The translations under genes were made by a program, and so were the position numbers. Shown here in pieces: positions 1-8,563 of a stretch of 64,000 nt of DNA. Origin of the DNA: UBA7672 sp047601145 (lineage in GTDB: Bacteria; Pseudomonadota; Alphaproteobacteria; Caulobacterales; Hyphomonadaceae). Location of the stretch: contig JASGJW010000003.1 of NCBI GenBank assembly GCA_047601145.1, positions 248,001 through 312,000 of the forward strand, written 5' to 3'. Numbering within the stretch: the first letter of the stretch is position 1; each line of letters starts with the position of its first letter. The notes below the pieces were generated by a model. It was not told the DNA's origin and ran no database searches. It saw only the letters and a list, made by a program, of their open reading frames with translations.

Positions 1-30
1 GGACGGCAGGGCGAGCGTCAGCTTGGTCAT
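1..30 (-). CDS. hisG: ATP phosphoribosyltransferase catalytic subunit (N-terminal fragment)
   Basis: Only the first ten codons are inside the window, reading leftward from the ATG at 30-28: MTKLTLALPS. This matches the usual start of HisG, which condenses ATP and PRPP in the first step of histidine synthesis. The ATG shares one base with the hisZ stop (TGATG), so the two are translationally coupled. This fits a short-form HisG, which needs HisZ. The call rests on ten residues plus its place directly after hisZ. Confidence 0.75.
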   Translation of the reverse strand, partial: MTKLTLALPS

Positions 31-1127
31 CAGCGCGTTCCTTCGCCGAGGCGGTCGGCGCGCAGCGCCGCGCCGATGGCGCTTGCCTCGCGTGTTCCCG
101 CGCTGAGCTGCGGGATCAGGCTGTCATAGCGGCCGCCTGAGACGATCGGCCGATCGGCCTGCCATTCTCGTGTGAGCTCGAAAACGAACCCGTCGTAATA
201 CTCGAAACGACGGCCGGCCTCGGCGCTGAACACGGCGCTGGACCAGAAAGGCGGGCGTAGCTTTTCGATTTGCGCCAGTCGGTCACGATAGCCGTCCAGC
301 GACCCCGATAGGTCGGCTCCGGTCTCACGAGCGAATGCCTCGAGCGCTGCGACACTGCCACCAGCAGGCATTGCAAGCGAAAGATAGCGAACAAGCGCCG
401 ATGCCGAAGCGGCATCTGGCGCAACATCGCGGGCCTTGTCCCGGAGACGGGTTGCAATGTCTTCGGCGCTCCGAGCGACAGGCTCGGCGCCAAGTTTCTT
501 GATTTCTGCGTCAACCGCACGAACGGCTTCGGCTTGCGCCAACGCGCCAATGCTGGTGATCGCCTCTGTAGAACCCGCCTGGCCCTTTGCCGCTTCCAGC
601 AGTTCGCGCGGGCCCTTCCGGCGCGGGAAGGCGCGGCGCAGGCGATCGCGCCACTGGGGCGAGAACGGCAGGGCGGCGATCAGCGCGTGATAGATGGCGA
701 CATCGCCGAAACGCACGGTGGCGGCCTGCACGCCTCCCGCCTGCGCGGCCTCGAGCGCAACGGCCAGGGCCTCGGCGTCCTCGGCGGGCGAACCGCGGTT
801 GCCGAACCATTCGAAGCCGATCTGCATGTGCTCGACAGGATCGTTCGATCCGCGCGGCGGCAGACGATAGACCGGGCCGGCCTCGTGATAGCGCGCAACA
901 GGCAGCTCACCTGAAGCAACCATCTGGGCGATCGGAGTCGTCAGGTCGGGACGGAGGCAATGCTCCTTACCGCTGGCGTCCGTGAACGTGCAAAGGCGCG
1001 AGCGGACCGCTTCGCCTGAGAGCTCCAGCACGATCTCAGCCGGCATCAACGTCTGCGGCTCAGCGCGAACCCCGCTCACCCGGGCGATGCGCGCCAGCGC
1101 GGCTGCGGCCTGGGTGGAAAGGGTCAC
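30..1127 (-). CDS. hisZ: ATP phosphoribosyltransferase regulatory subunit HisZ
   Basis: A 365-residue class II aminoacyl-tRNA synthetase paralogue. HisZ has no synthetase activity; it forms an octamer with short HisG and makes histidine feedback inhibition possible. The histidyl-tRNA-synthetase-like core is visible: the LRPDLTTPIAQMVAS segment, the motif-2-like QIGFEWFG, and near the C-terminus YYDGFVFEL and IVSGGRYDSL. I chose the GTG at 1127-1125 (protein begins VTLSTQAAAAL) because it overlaps the hisS stop as GTGA. An upstream in-frame start at 1178 would lie inside hisS and adds a low-quality N-terminus. It is the middle gene of hisS-hisZ-hisG. Confidence 0.9.
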   Translation of the reverse strand: MTLSTQAAAALARIARVSGVRAEPQTLMPAEIVLELSGEAVRSRLCTFTDASGKEHCLRPDLTTPIAQMVASGELPVARYHEAGPVYRLPPRGSNDPVEHMQIGFEWFGNRGSPAEDAEALAVALEAAQAGGVQAATVRFGDVAIYHALIAALPFSPQWRDRLRRAFPRRKGPRELLEAAKGQAGSTEAITSIGALAQAEAVRAVDAEIKKLGAEPVARSAEDIATRLRDKARDVAPDAASASALVRYLSLAMPAGGSVAALEAFARETGADLSGSLDGYRDRLAQIEKLRPPFWSSAVFSAEAGRRFEYYDGFVFELTREWQADRPIVSGGRYDSLIPQLSAGTREASAIGAALRADRLGEGTR

Positions 1128-2590
1128 GACGCGCCTGCGATGGCTTTGATCCGCGCAACCATCTCGCCGCGCGGGCATTCGAACTGGCCGGGGCGCTCAG
1201 CGCGCCAGGCTTCGTTGTCGATCAGGCCCTTGGCGGCGGCAGCACCGGCCTTGAGGTCCTTAATGGTGACGACACCCTTCTCGCGCTCATTGCCGCCGAC
1301 GATCACGACGGCGGGCGAGTTGCGTCGGTCGGCATACTTCATTTGCGGCTTCATGCCGGACGAACCGAGATACATCTCGGCGCGGATGCCCGCGCGGCGC
1401 AGGTCAGACGCAAGTGTCGCGTAGTCAGCAAGCTGGTCCTTGTCGAGAACGAGGACCAGAACCGGCCCCTGCACCGGCTCTTCGCCGCTCGCAGCCATCG
1501 ACGCAGCAAGGCGGCTGACGCCGACGGAGAAGCCGGTCGCCGGCGCCGGCTCGCCGCGGAAGCGGGCGACGAGGCCGTCGTAACGGCCGCCGCCACCGAC
1601 CGAGCCGAAGCGCATCGGGTTACCCTCGGCGTCGCGGAACTCACGGAGGAATTCGGCTTCGAAGACCGGGCCGGTGTAATATTCGAGGCCACGCACGATC
1701 GACGGGTCAAACACAGCCGCATCATCGCCGATGCCAAGTGCGGTAAGGATGCTGTCGATCTCGGCCAGCTCAGCGACGCCGGTTGCTCCCGAGCGGGTCA
1801 TTCCGACCGAGTTGGCGAGCTTTCGCGCCGTCTCTGCACGCGAGACAGACCGGGCAGTGATGAATTCCAGCAGGACGTCGATCTGGTTGGCCTGCAGGCC
1901 AGCGCCCTGGGTAACGTCGCCGGATTCGTCCTTGCGGCCCCTGCCCAAGAGAAGCGTGACGCCTTCGACGCCGAACTTGTCGAACTTGTCGAGCGCACGC
2001 AGCACCGTACCGCGCTGGGCAGGATCGACCACGCCAGCGGTTTCCATGACGCCGTCAAGCAGCTGGCGGGAGTTCACGCGGATCACGTATTCGCCACGCT
2101 GGGCGCCAGCGGCCTGCATGGCCTCGGCGGCTATGGCGATCATCTCGGCATCCGCGGCGGGGCCGGCCACGCCGACCGAGTCAGCGTCGCACTGGATGAA
2201 TTCGCGAAAGCGAAACGGGCCCGGCTTCTCGTTGCGCCAGACGGGGCCCGCCGAATAGCGGCGGAAGGGCTTGGGGATGCGCTCCCAGTTCTCGGCCACG
2301 TAGCGGGCGAGCGGAGCGGTATGATCGTAGCGGAGGGCGATCCATTGCTCGTCATCGTCCTGCAGCGCGAAAACGCCTGCGTTTGGACGGTCGGTGTCCG
2401 GCAGGAACTTGCCAAGAGCGTCGACATATTCGAACGGACCGGTGTCGAGCGCGTCGAAGCCCCAGCGGGCGTAAACTTGGCTTATCGAGTCAACGAGCTT
2501 CCGTTCGGCGGCAATGACTGCCGCCGTCCTATCCGGAAATCCCCGGGGCTTGCGGGCCTCTGGGCGCCGCTGTTGCTCGTCCTTCGACAT
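1124..2590 (-). CDS. hisS: Histidine--tRNA ligase
   Basis: Charges tRNA-His with histidine in the cytoplasm. The 488-residue protein shows class II synthetase landmarks: RYDHTAPLARYVAEN, a motif-2 region with VWRNEKPGPFRFREF, the histidine-specific GLEYYTGPVFE and GGRYDGL stretches, and a motif-3 GFSVGVSRL, followed by an anticodon-binding C-terminal domain. The start is uncertain. I use the ATG at 2590 (MSKDEQQ); an ATG three codons upstream (2599) is equally possible and neither has a strong Shine-Dalgarno. The longest reading (2680) adds a proline/glycine-rich stretch unlike the family. It is first in the operon with hisZ and hisG and shares GTGA with hisZ. Confidence 0.93.
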   Translation of the reverse strand: MSKDEQQRRPEARKPRGFPDRTAAVIAAERKLVDSISQVYARWGFDALDTGPFEYVDALGKFLPDTDRPNAGVFALQDDDEQWIALRYDHTAPLARYVAENWERIPKPFRRYSAGPVWRNEKPGPFRFREFIQCDADSVGVAGPAADAEMIAIAAEAMQAAGAQRGEYVIRVNSRQLLDGVMETAGVVDPAQRGTVLRALDKFDKFGVEGVTLLLGRGRKDESGDVTQGAGLQANQIDVLLEFITARSVSRAETARKLANSVGMTRSGATGVAELAEIDSILTALGIGDDAAVFDPSIVRGLEYYTGPVFEAEFLREFRDAEGNPMRFGSVGGGGRYDGLVARFRGEPAPATGFSVGVSRLAASMAASGEEPVQGPVLVLVLDKDQLADYATLASDLRRAGIRAEMYLGSSGMKPQMKYADRRNSPAVVIVGGNEREKGVVTIKDLKAGAAAAKGLIDNEAWRAERPGQFECPRGEMVARIKAIAGAS

Positions 2591-2724
2591 GATGGCCATC
2601 CGACATGGGTTCGGGGGATAGCCCATAGGGCCCGTCCCCGCAACGTCAGCGGGACTTAATGGTCCCATGGCCTTTGGCAAAGCCTTAACGGCGCCTCAGC
2701 GACGCGCGTCCCCGGATTTCCGGC

Positions 2725-3360
2725 TCAGTATTTGACGTCGCACCCGTAGGGCACGGTCAGGGCCGGGTCGGGCGACTTGCCGGCCTTCAGCGCGCTCAGC
2801 GTTGCGTTGACGTAGTTGGTCGCCTTGGGAACGTCCTCGATCTTGTTGGATTTGATCGAGTCGATGGCGCCATTATAGGCGATCTTCCCGTCAGGGGTGA
2901 TGACGAACATGTGGGGCGTCGTCTTAGCGCCATAAGCCCGGCCCATCGACCCGTCAGGATCGAGGAGGACGTAAGTCGGCTTGGCGCCGCGATCCTTGGT
3001 GAGCTTGTCGGCCTCAGCCGGGGTAACATTGCCCTGCGAGCCCGGCTTGGACGAAATCACCGAGAGCCAGATCACGCCATCGGCCGTGGCTGCTGCCTGC
3101 GTCTTCTGCATGTTTTGCGAGTTGTAGTGCTTCTGGACGAAAGGGCAGCCATTGTTCGTCCACTCGATGATCACCGTCTTGCCCTTGAAGTCGGACAGCG
3201 AGATTTCCTTGCCTGCCGTGTTCACTTCCTTGAAGGCCGGCGCCGCGTCGCCCGGAGGGGCCGCGCTGGCGGTCGACACGATCAGCGCGCCCGCCGTGAT
3301 AGCCGCGGCTGCAGCTGCGCCGAGAATGACCGGAAGCCTGTCACGTTTGAAAATGCCCAT
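2725..3360 (-). CDS. Secreted thioredoxin-fold redoxin (AhpC/TSA-like)
   Basis: A 211-residue protein with an N-terminal hydrophobic signal or anchor (about residues 8-33, ending ASAAPP) followed by a redoxin fold. The peroxidatic-type site is WTNNGCPFVQKHY, with one cysteine instead of the CxxC of thioredoxins; a second cysteine lies near the C-terminus (YGCDVKY). AKTTPHMFVITPDGKIAY is the conserved cis-proline and beta-strand region. The ATG at 3360 has GGGAGAGG upstream; an earlier start at 3402 is not supported. It follows the DsbD-like gene by 57 bp on the same strand, so it may receive electrons from it in the periplasm (inference). The exact substrate is unknown. Confidence 0.8.
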   Translation of the reverse strand: MGIFKRDRLPVILGAAAAAAITAGALIVSTASAAPPGDAAPAFKEVNTAGKEISLSDFKGKTVIIEWTNNGCPFVQKHYNSQNMQKTQAAATADGVIWLSVISSKPGSQGNVTPAEADKLTKDRGAKPTYVLLDPDGSMGRAYGAKTTPHMFVITPDGKIAYNGAIDSIKSNKIEDVPKATNYVNATLSALKAGKSPDPALTVPYGCDVKY

Positions 3361-3417
3361 GTCGCCTCTCCCAAGCGAAAGCGGTTTCGAGCCCCGACCC
3401 ACCCCGGTCTGCTCGCC

Positions 3418-5601
3418 TCAGATCGTACCGGCGGCGTCTTTGACCGCCTTTTCGATCATCCCGACGGAGAGGATCTGATCGAGGATCTGCGGCTCCCCGC
3501 CATTGGCGGGGTAGACCAGATACAACGGAACACCGGCGCGGCCATGTTCGGCAAGGGCTGCGGCAATCACACTGTCTTTATTGGTCCAGTCCGCCTCGAG
3601 GAAAGCGACCTTCAGATCGCCGAACAGCTTCTGCACCGCGGGGTCGTTCATCGCGCTCTTGTTGAATTGGCAGGTGACGCACCAACGCGCGGTGAAATCG
3701 ACGAAGATCACGCGGCCTTCGGCGCGAAGCTGCTGAACTTTTTCAGGCGACCAGACCTCGTGCCCAACGGCGGCCGCGCTAGTCGCTTCGGCCTTCGTGG
3801 CCGTGGTCATGACGGCAGGAACGACGAAAGCGGCGAGAATGATCAGGCCGGCGATAATCCGGCCAGGGAGGCTGGAGCCGATCTTCTTCGACAGCCAGAT
3901 GCCGAAGGCGAGCGCGATGCCGCCTCCCAGAACGGCTATTACGCCATCCGTCCCGGCCTGCCCGGCCAGAACCCAGAGCAGCCAGAGGACGGTTGCGAAC
4001 ATCGGGAAGGCCAACACCTGCCTGAACGTCTCCATCCAGCGGCCAGGCTTCGGCAGGATCTTGGCGAACGCGGGAGTGAAGCTCAGCAGAACGAACGGCG
4101 CGGCCAGGCCCAGACCAATGACCAGGAACACGGCCATGACGACCAAGGGCGGCTGCGTCAACGCCACGCCGACCGCCGGCGCCATGAACGGTCCGACGCA
4201 TGGAGCCCCAACAAACGCTGCCAGCAGCCCAGTGAAGAATGCGCCGGACGTTCCGCCCTGCTCGGCGAACTTGCCGCCCACGCCCATCAGCGACGAGCCG
4301 ATCTCGAACACGCCCAGCAGGTTGAGGCCGACCGCGAACATCACGAGTGCGAAGAACGCGACGACCCAAGCATACTGAAGCTGGAAGCCCAGTCCGGCCG
4401 AATTGTCGCCCGCCGCCTTGAGCCCTATCAGGATCGCACCAATCGCGGCAAAACACACGAGCACGCCGGCGAGGTAGGCAAGACCGTGCGCGCGCGACTT
4501 TGCCGGGTCATGCGCCGTGTGAACGAGGCCGGCCGCCTTGATCGTCAGCACGGGCAGCACGCACGGCATCAGGTTCAGCACGAGACCGCCGAGGAAGGCG
4601 AAGACCAGTACGCCGAACAATCCGCCGACATCCAGCGCAGCCTGTGGCGGGCCAGCGTTGGAGGCAGTTGACAGCGGCGGAGTTGCGCCCACGTCGGCGT
4701 TGATGAATTCCTTGTCAGCGATGCCGGCAGGCGCCGCGCCGGGCGCCGCCGGAACTTCCCACGCCTTACGCGATCCATCCGCCTTCGTGAGGACCACGAC
4801 GCCGGAGAGCGCCGCATCGCCCGGCTTGGCGAAGTCGGACGCCCTGAGTTCGAGTGAAACGCCATCGGGACCCGTACGCACGATCTGCTTCGCGGAATTG
4901 ATCAGCTCGGGTCCATCCGGGAAGAAGCGGATCGCCTTTGCGTCCTTCGCCGCCTCGGCGACCGCGTGATCAGTCACGCCGAGCTTGAAGCCGTTCGCCG
5001 TGCGCTCGACCGATGCATGTCCGGTCAGCGCCACGGGCAAGGTCGGCAGCGCGGCCATGATGATCGCCCCGCCCTCTTCCGACGCCGCTACTGCCTTCTC
5101 GACGGGCAGCGCCGCGGTCAGCGTGACGCTTTCGGGAATGCAGATGTCGGCACAGATCAGATAGTCGAACTTGCCGCCGATGGTGAGAATGTCGCCGGAC
5201 TTGGCGCCCGCCGCGATCTTCACATCAAACGGGAAGACCACCTCGTGCTCGTAGGCGTAATTCATGAGCGGCCCAAGCGGGATCGCGTACGGGGCCGGGA
5301 ATTTGAACTCGCCCGCAGTCACCTGCGGCGAGGACGCCCATTCTACGGTTGGCGGCAGGCCGCTGTCGCCAGGGTTGCGCCAGTAGATGTGCCACTTATC
5401 GGCAAGCTTGAACTTCACGGCCCCGAGTAGCGTGTCGCCCGGTGTCGCCGCGCTGCGTTCGAAAACGAGGCTGACTTCGGCGTGCTCGCTCTTGGCCGTG
5501 GGCTGGGCAATCGCGGGAAACGCAAACGCGGCGGCGGCGGCAATAGCCGCTAGCCAGCCCTTAGCCCGCGCCAGGATATTCCGCACCAAAGTCCCTCGCA
5601 T
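3418..5601 (-). CDS. DsbD/ScsB-family transmembrane thiol:disulfide reductase
   Basis: A 727-residue inner-membrane protein moving electrons from cytoplasmic thioredoxin to periplasmic partners. The order is: signal peptide (about 1-33), an N-terminal immunoglobulin-like DsbC/ScsB domain containing ICADICIPESVTL, a CcdA-like membrane core of about eight helices with cysteines in NLMPCVLP and GAPCVGPFMAP, and a C-terminal thioredoxin domain with the active site WCVTC (C641/C644). It is longer than E. coli DsbD because of the larger N-terminal region, so ScsB-like (redox or copper stress) is the better subfamily. The start at 5601 is chosen because a hydrophobic signal follows; an ATG at 5613 is possible. 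Upstream lies a terminator-like hairpin (5683-5710). Confidence 0.88.
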   Translation of the reverse strand: MRGTLVRNILARAKGWLAAIAAAAAFAFPAIAQPTAKSEHAEVSLVFERSAATPGDTLLGAVKFKLADKWHIYWRNPGDSGLPPTVEWASSPQVTAGEFKFPAPYAIPLGPLMNYAYEHEVVFPFDVKIAAGAKSGDILTIGGKFDYLICADICIPESVTLTAALPVEKAVAASEEGGAIIMAALPTLPVALTGHASVERTANGFKLGVTDHAVAEAAKDAKAIRFFPDGPELINSAKQIVRTGPDGVSLELRASDFAKPGDAALSGVVVLTKADGSRKAWEVPAAPGAAPAGIADKEFINADVGATPPLSTASNAGPPQAALDVGGLFGVLVFAFLGGLVLNLMPCVLPVLTIKAAGLVHTAHDPAKSRAHGLAYLAGVLVCFAAIGAILIGLKAAGDNSAGLGFQLQYAWVVAFFALVMFAVGLNLLGVFEIGSSLMGVGGKFAEQGGTSGAFFTGLLAAFVGAPCVGPFMAPAVGVALTQPPLVVMAVFLVIGLGLAAPFVLLSFTPAFAKILPKPGRWMETFRQVLAFPMFATVLWLLWVLAGQAGTDGVIAVLGGGIALAFGIWLSKKIGSSLPGRIIAGLIILAAFVVPAVMTTATKAEATSAAAVGHEVWSPEKVQQLRAEGRVIFVDFTARWCVTCQFNKSAMNDPAVQKLFGDLKVAFLEADWTNKDSVIAAALAEHGRAGVPLYLVYPANGGEPQILDQILSVGMIEKAVKDAAGTI

Positions 5602-5682
5602 CTTGCTCGCCATGCATGCCAGTACGCAGGCGGCGCTTTGAACGTTACAGCGCCAGCGCGTTGGCGGGAGGTAAGAACGCAA

Positions 5683-5710
5683 CCGGGGAGAGGTCTAGAC
5701 CCCTCCCCGG
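5683..5710 (-). terminator. Hairpin terminator of the SapC-family gene
   Basis: Arms CCGGGGAG (5683-5690) and CTCCCCGG (5703-5710) pair perfectly. Inner pairs GGT/ACC extend the stem past one mismatch, leaving a CTAG loop. It lies 36 bp after the stop of the minus-strand SapC gene; on that strand it is followed by TTGCGTTCTT, a weak T tract. Confidence 0.6.
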
Positions 5711-5745
5711 AACGTGAGACACGGTGTTTCGCCTTCAGGGCGGTG

Positions 5746-6531
5746 TCAGTTCGCCTGTTCAGTCGAGAGCCGGCGCATCGTGCGCTGGATCACGCGCTGC
5801 CAATTCATCAGTGACACCATGTGAGCGTAAACGGCAGCCAGGGCGCCCGTGTTACGGATGTCCTGGAATTTGCTGTCCGGGAGGGCGTTGAGGCCTTCTT
5901 CGGAAATCGCCCAGTAGTCGGCGATCTTTTGCGTCGGGCCCGGATTGCCCTGGGCGTCGCGCGGCGTGAAGGCGACGGACTTCTGTTCGAACAGCGAGGC
6001 CTTGTCGATCATCTCGACGAACTCGATCGTGGCGCGGCGCTGACGCTCGAATTCCTTGCAGAACTCGATCGCGTCCTGCGTGAACTTAGAGGCCTGGTCG
6101 CCTTCAAAGAACTTCACGTCGGGCGAGCTCGAAACCATCGAGGCTTCGGTATCGACGCACAGGAGGAGCTTGTCGCTCTTCGGGTCAGACGCGAACACGA
6201 ACGGATAGCGGCGCACGAAGGCCGGCAAATAGGTGTCCGGGTCCGGCTGGCCGGATGCGTCCACATACTCGTTCTCGTTCTGGCGAACGCCCATAACGGC
6301 GACCGGCGTCTTCTCCGGACCGACGAAGATGATCGGGAAGCACGTTGCCGCAACGCCAAACTCACTGACCGTGATCGGAACAGCATGCGCCGTCTTCAGG
6401 AAGGAGAACGGGGCCGCAACCTGCTTGACGCCAAGATTCCTGTGCTTCTCCAGGGACAGCGGCTCCGGCCGCTTGTAAAACATGACCTGGCCGGTCAGCT
6501 CGGGCTGGCCGCCTGGGACTGGAGTGCTCAT
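5746..6531 (-). CDS. SapC family protein
   Basis: A 261-residue protein without a signal peptide, recognised as SapC family (named after a Campylobacter S-layer locus; molecular role not established). Typical features are YKRPEPLSLEKHRNLGV near the N-terminus, then AVPITVSEFGVAATCFPIIFVG, a YLPAFVRRYPFVFA segment, and a C-terminal half beginning AIEFCKEFERQRRA. The ATG at 6531 has AGGAG seven bases upstream. It is a single-gene unit, divergent from the DUF885 lipoprotein gene and ending at a hairpin. Family membership is fairly sure; function in this organism is not. Confidence 0.8.
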   Translation of the reverse strand: MSTPVPGGQPELTGQVMFYKRPEPLSLEKHRNLGVKQVAAPFSFLKTAHAVPITVSEFGVAATCFPIIFVGPEKTPVAVMGVRQNENEYVDASGQPDPDTYLPAFVRRYPFVFASDPKSDKLLLCVDTEASMVSSSPDVKFFEGDQASKFTQDAIEFCKEFERQRRATIEFVEMIDKASLFEQKSVAFTPRDAQGNPGPTQKIADYWAISEEGLNALPDSKFQDIRNTGALAAVYAHMVSLMNWQRVIQRTMRRLSTEQAN

Positions 6532-6603
6532 TAAGTAGCTCCTGACTTGATGCAGGGCGGTCCTTATCGGAAAACTTCAGCAGCCTCAACCAAAGCGAAT
6601 CAT

Positions 6604-8478
6604 ATGGCCCGACTGGACTGGAAAACTCCTTTCAAGGCCCTGTTTTTCGCCTTCGGAGGCGCCCTTACGGCGTTCATCCTTGCAGCTTGTTCACCTTCGC
6701 AGGTCGTTGCAGACCCGCAGCTGGCGGCCCTGATCCAGCGGATCGGGCAATCAGAAATGTCCAGGTCGCCTGAGCAGGCAGACGCACTCGGACTTTCCCG
6801 GGAGGCGTTCGGGCGCGCGTACGACGCCTTGCTGAACGACCGCTCGATGGCAGTGGCAGAACGCGCGCGAGTGACAAGGCTCGACTTCCTTCGCCAGCTC
6901 GAGGAGATCGATCGCTCGCACCTGACACGCGATGCGCAGCGGACATACAACTCCGTAGGGGCCGTATTGCGCGCGAGCGTTGCCGTCGAAGGCCATGACC
7001 ATGGCTACACATCTCTCGGCTGGGCCAGCCCCTACCTGATCACCTTCGCCGATGGCGCCTACAGTGATCTCGTGAAATTCATGACGCTGCACGCGCCTGT
7101 GCGTTCGCGCCCGGATGCGGAGGCGTGGCTCACTCGGCTCGACCACATGGACGAAGCCATGCGCGACGAGCGCCGCCGCTTCGAGGTAGACATCGGCTCC
7201 GGCGTGATCCCGCCCCGCTCCGTGTTGCAGCGGACGCTTGATCGCGTGCGGCGGCTGACGCCTGTCGTCGCTCGCGAGCATCCGCTGGTCGTGTACTTCA
7301 CGGAATCCCTCGCGCAGATTCCCGACATTCCAGAAGAGGACATTCGCAAGCTGACCACGCGCGCTGCAACGCAGGTAGCAGGACCCGTGAAGGATGAATA
7401 CGTGGCGCTGGCGAAGCTGATCGAGAAGGCGATGCCGAATGCGCCCGAGGAACCGGGCGTGTGGAAGATGAAGGACGGCGACGCTTACTATCGGGACGCC
7501 CTGAGGCTTTACACATCAACCGACATCGCGCCGAAGCAGCTTCATGACGCCGGACTGAAGATGGTCGAGCAGATCAGCGCGCAGATCGAACCGCTGCTTG
7601 CCGAGATGGGTCAGGTCGAGGGAAGCATTGGCGGGCGGCTGCGCACGCTGGCCGTCGATCCCGCCTATCTTTTCCCCGAGACGCCGGAGGGGCGGACGGC
7701 GCTGATGGATTCGGCGCGCGAGCGGGTGAAGTGGGCCGAGACGGCGATGGGACGAATGCTCATCCTCGGACCGAAGGGCAAGGTCGAGGTACGCGAGGCG
7801 CCGCAGGTTTCGCAGGAAACGGCTCCGGGGGCGTACTATAAAGCCGCCCCGCTCGATGGCTCGCGGCCGGCGACGTACAACATAAATCTTCGGTCGACGC
7901 TCGATTTCCCGACCTGGACGCTGCCGACGCTGACCTTCCATGAGGCCGTGCCGGGGCATCACATCCAGGCTGGCCTTGCGCGCGAGAGGCCGGACCAGCC
8001 GCTGCTGAACTATCTCGTTTCCTGGCCGGCCTTCAGCGAGGGCTGGGGCGTTTACGCAGAAGATCTCGCGGACGAACTCGGGGCCTACAAGGACGACAAG
8101 ATGGGGCGGCTTGGTTACCTTCAGTCGCTGCTGTTCCGCGCGGCGCGGCTGGTGGCTGATACGGGCATCCACACCATGAAGTGGTCGCGGGCGGAGGCGA
8201 TCAGCTATCTGGAAACCACGACGGGCATGAGCCGCGCCGATGTCGAGTTTGAGGTCGACCGCTACACGATCTGGCCGGGTCAGGCCTGCGCCTACATGAC
8301 CGGCAGGGAAACCATCCGCAGGCTGAGGAACACCGCGCAGCAGCAATTGAAGACCATGTTCGACATCAAGGCGTTCCATCAGGCGATCCTTGGTCCCGGC
8401 CCTCGCCCGCTACCCGTTCTCGAGGTCGACATCGCCGACTGGATCCAGTCGCAGCGCCCTCAACCCAGCAAGAAATAG
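6604..8478 (+). CDS. DUF885 family lipoprotein, probable metallopeptidase
   Basis: A 624-residue protein. The N-terminus MARLDWKTPFKALFF leads to a lipobox FILAACSPS, so it is probably lipid-modified and envelope-located. DUF885 proteins resemble zinc metallopeptidases; the motif TFHEAVPGHHIQ is the expected HExxx-GHH metal site, with downstream FSEGWGVYAEDLADELG supplying further ligands. A hydrophobic N-terminus plus mature body of this size is normal for the family. The ATG at 6604 is used rather than the upstream 6547 because the signal sequence begins there. It stands 85 bp before the vWA lipoprotein gene on the same strand and could be co-transcribed. Confidence 0.85.
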   Translation: MARLDWKTPFKALFFAFGGALTAFILAACSPSQVVADPQLAALIQRIGQSEMSRSPEQADALGLSREAFGRAYDALLNDRSMAVAERARVTRLDFLRQLEEIDRSHLTRDAQRTYNSVGAVLRASVAVEGHDHGYTSLGWASPYLITFADGAYSDLVKFMTLHAPVRSRPDAEAWLTRLDHMDEAMRDERRRFEVDIGSGVIPPRSVLQRTLDRVRRLTPVVAREHPLVVYFTESLAQIPDIPEEDIRKLTTRAATQVAGPVKDEYVALAKLIEKAMPNAPEEPGVWKMKDGDAYYRDALRLYTSTDIAPKQLHDAGLKMVEQISAQIEPLLAEMGQVEGSIGGRLRTLAVDPAYLFPETPEGRTALMDSARERVKWAETAMGRMLILGPKGKVEVREAPQVSQETAPGAYYKAAPLDGSRPATYNINLRSTLDFPTWTLPTLTFHEAVPGHHIQAGLARERPDQPLLNYLVSWPAFSEGWGVYAEDLADELGAYKDDKMGRLGYLQSLLFRAARLVADTGIHTMKWSRAEAISYLETTTGMSRADVEFEVDRYTIWPGQACAYMTGRETIRRLRNTAQQQLKTMFDIKAFHQAILGPGPRPLPVLEVDIADWIQSQRPQPSKK

Positions 8479-8563
8479 CGCGCAGAGCGTCGCCGCGCCG
8501 ACGCAAACCCGCCCCAATCCAAGCGCCCCCTGCTCGAACTGAATCGAGCAATGGGGACTCGCT

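Noticed and set aside
1343..2659. Plus-strand ORF of 438 codons over hisS
   Set aside because: Antisense to hisS; Arg/Asp/Gly-rich translation with no recognised domain.
3779..4456. Minus ORF within the DsbD-like gene in another frame
   Set aside because: Overlaps the conserved membrane core of the DsbD-like protein; the translation is Arg/Gly-rich without a signal or motif.
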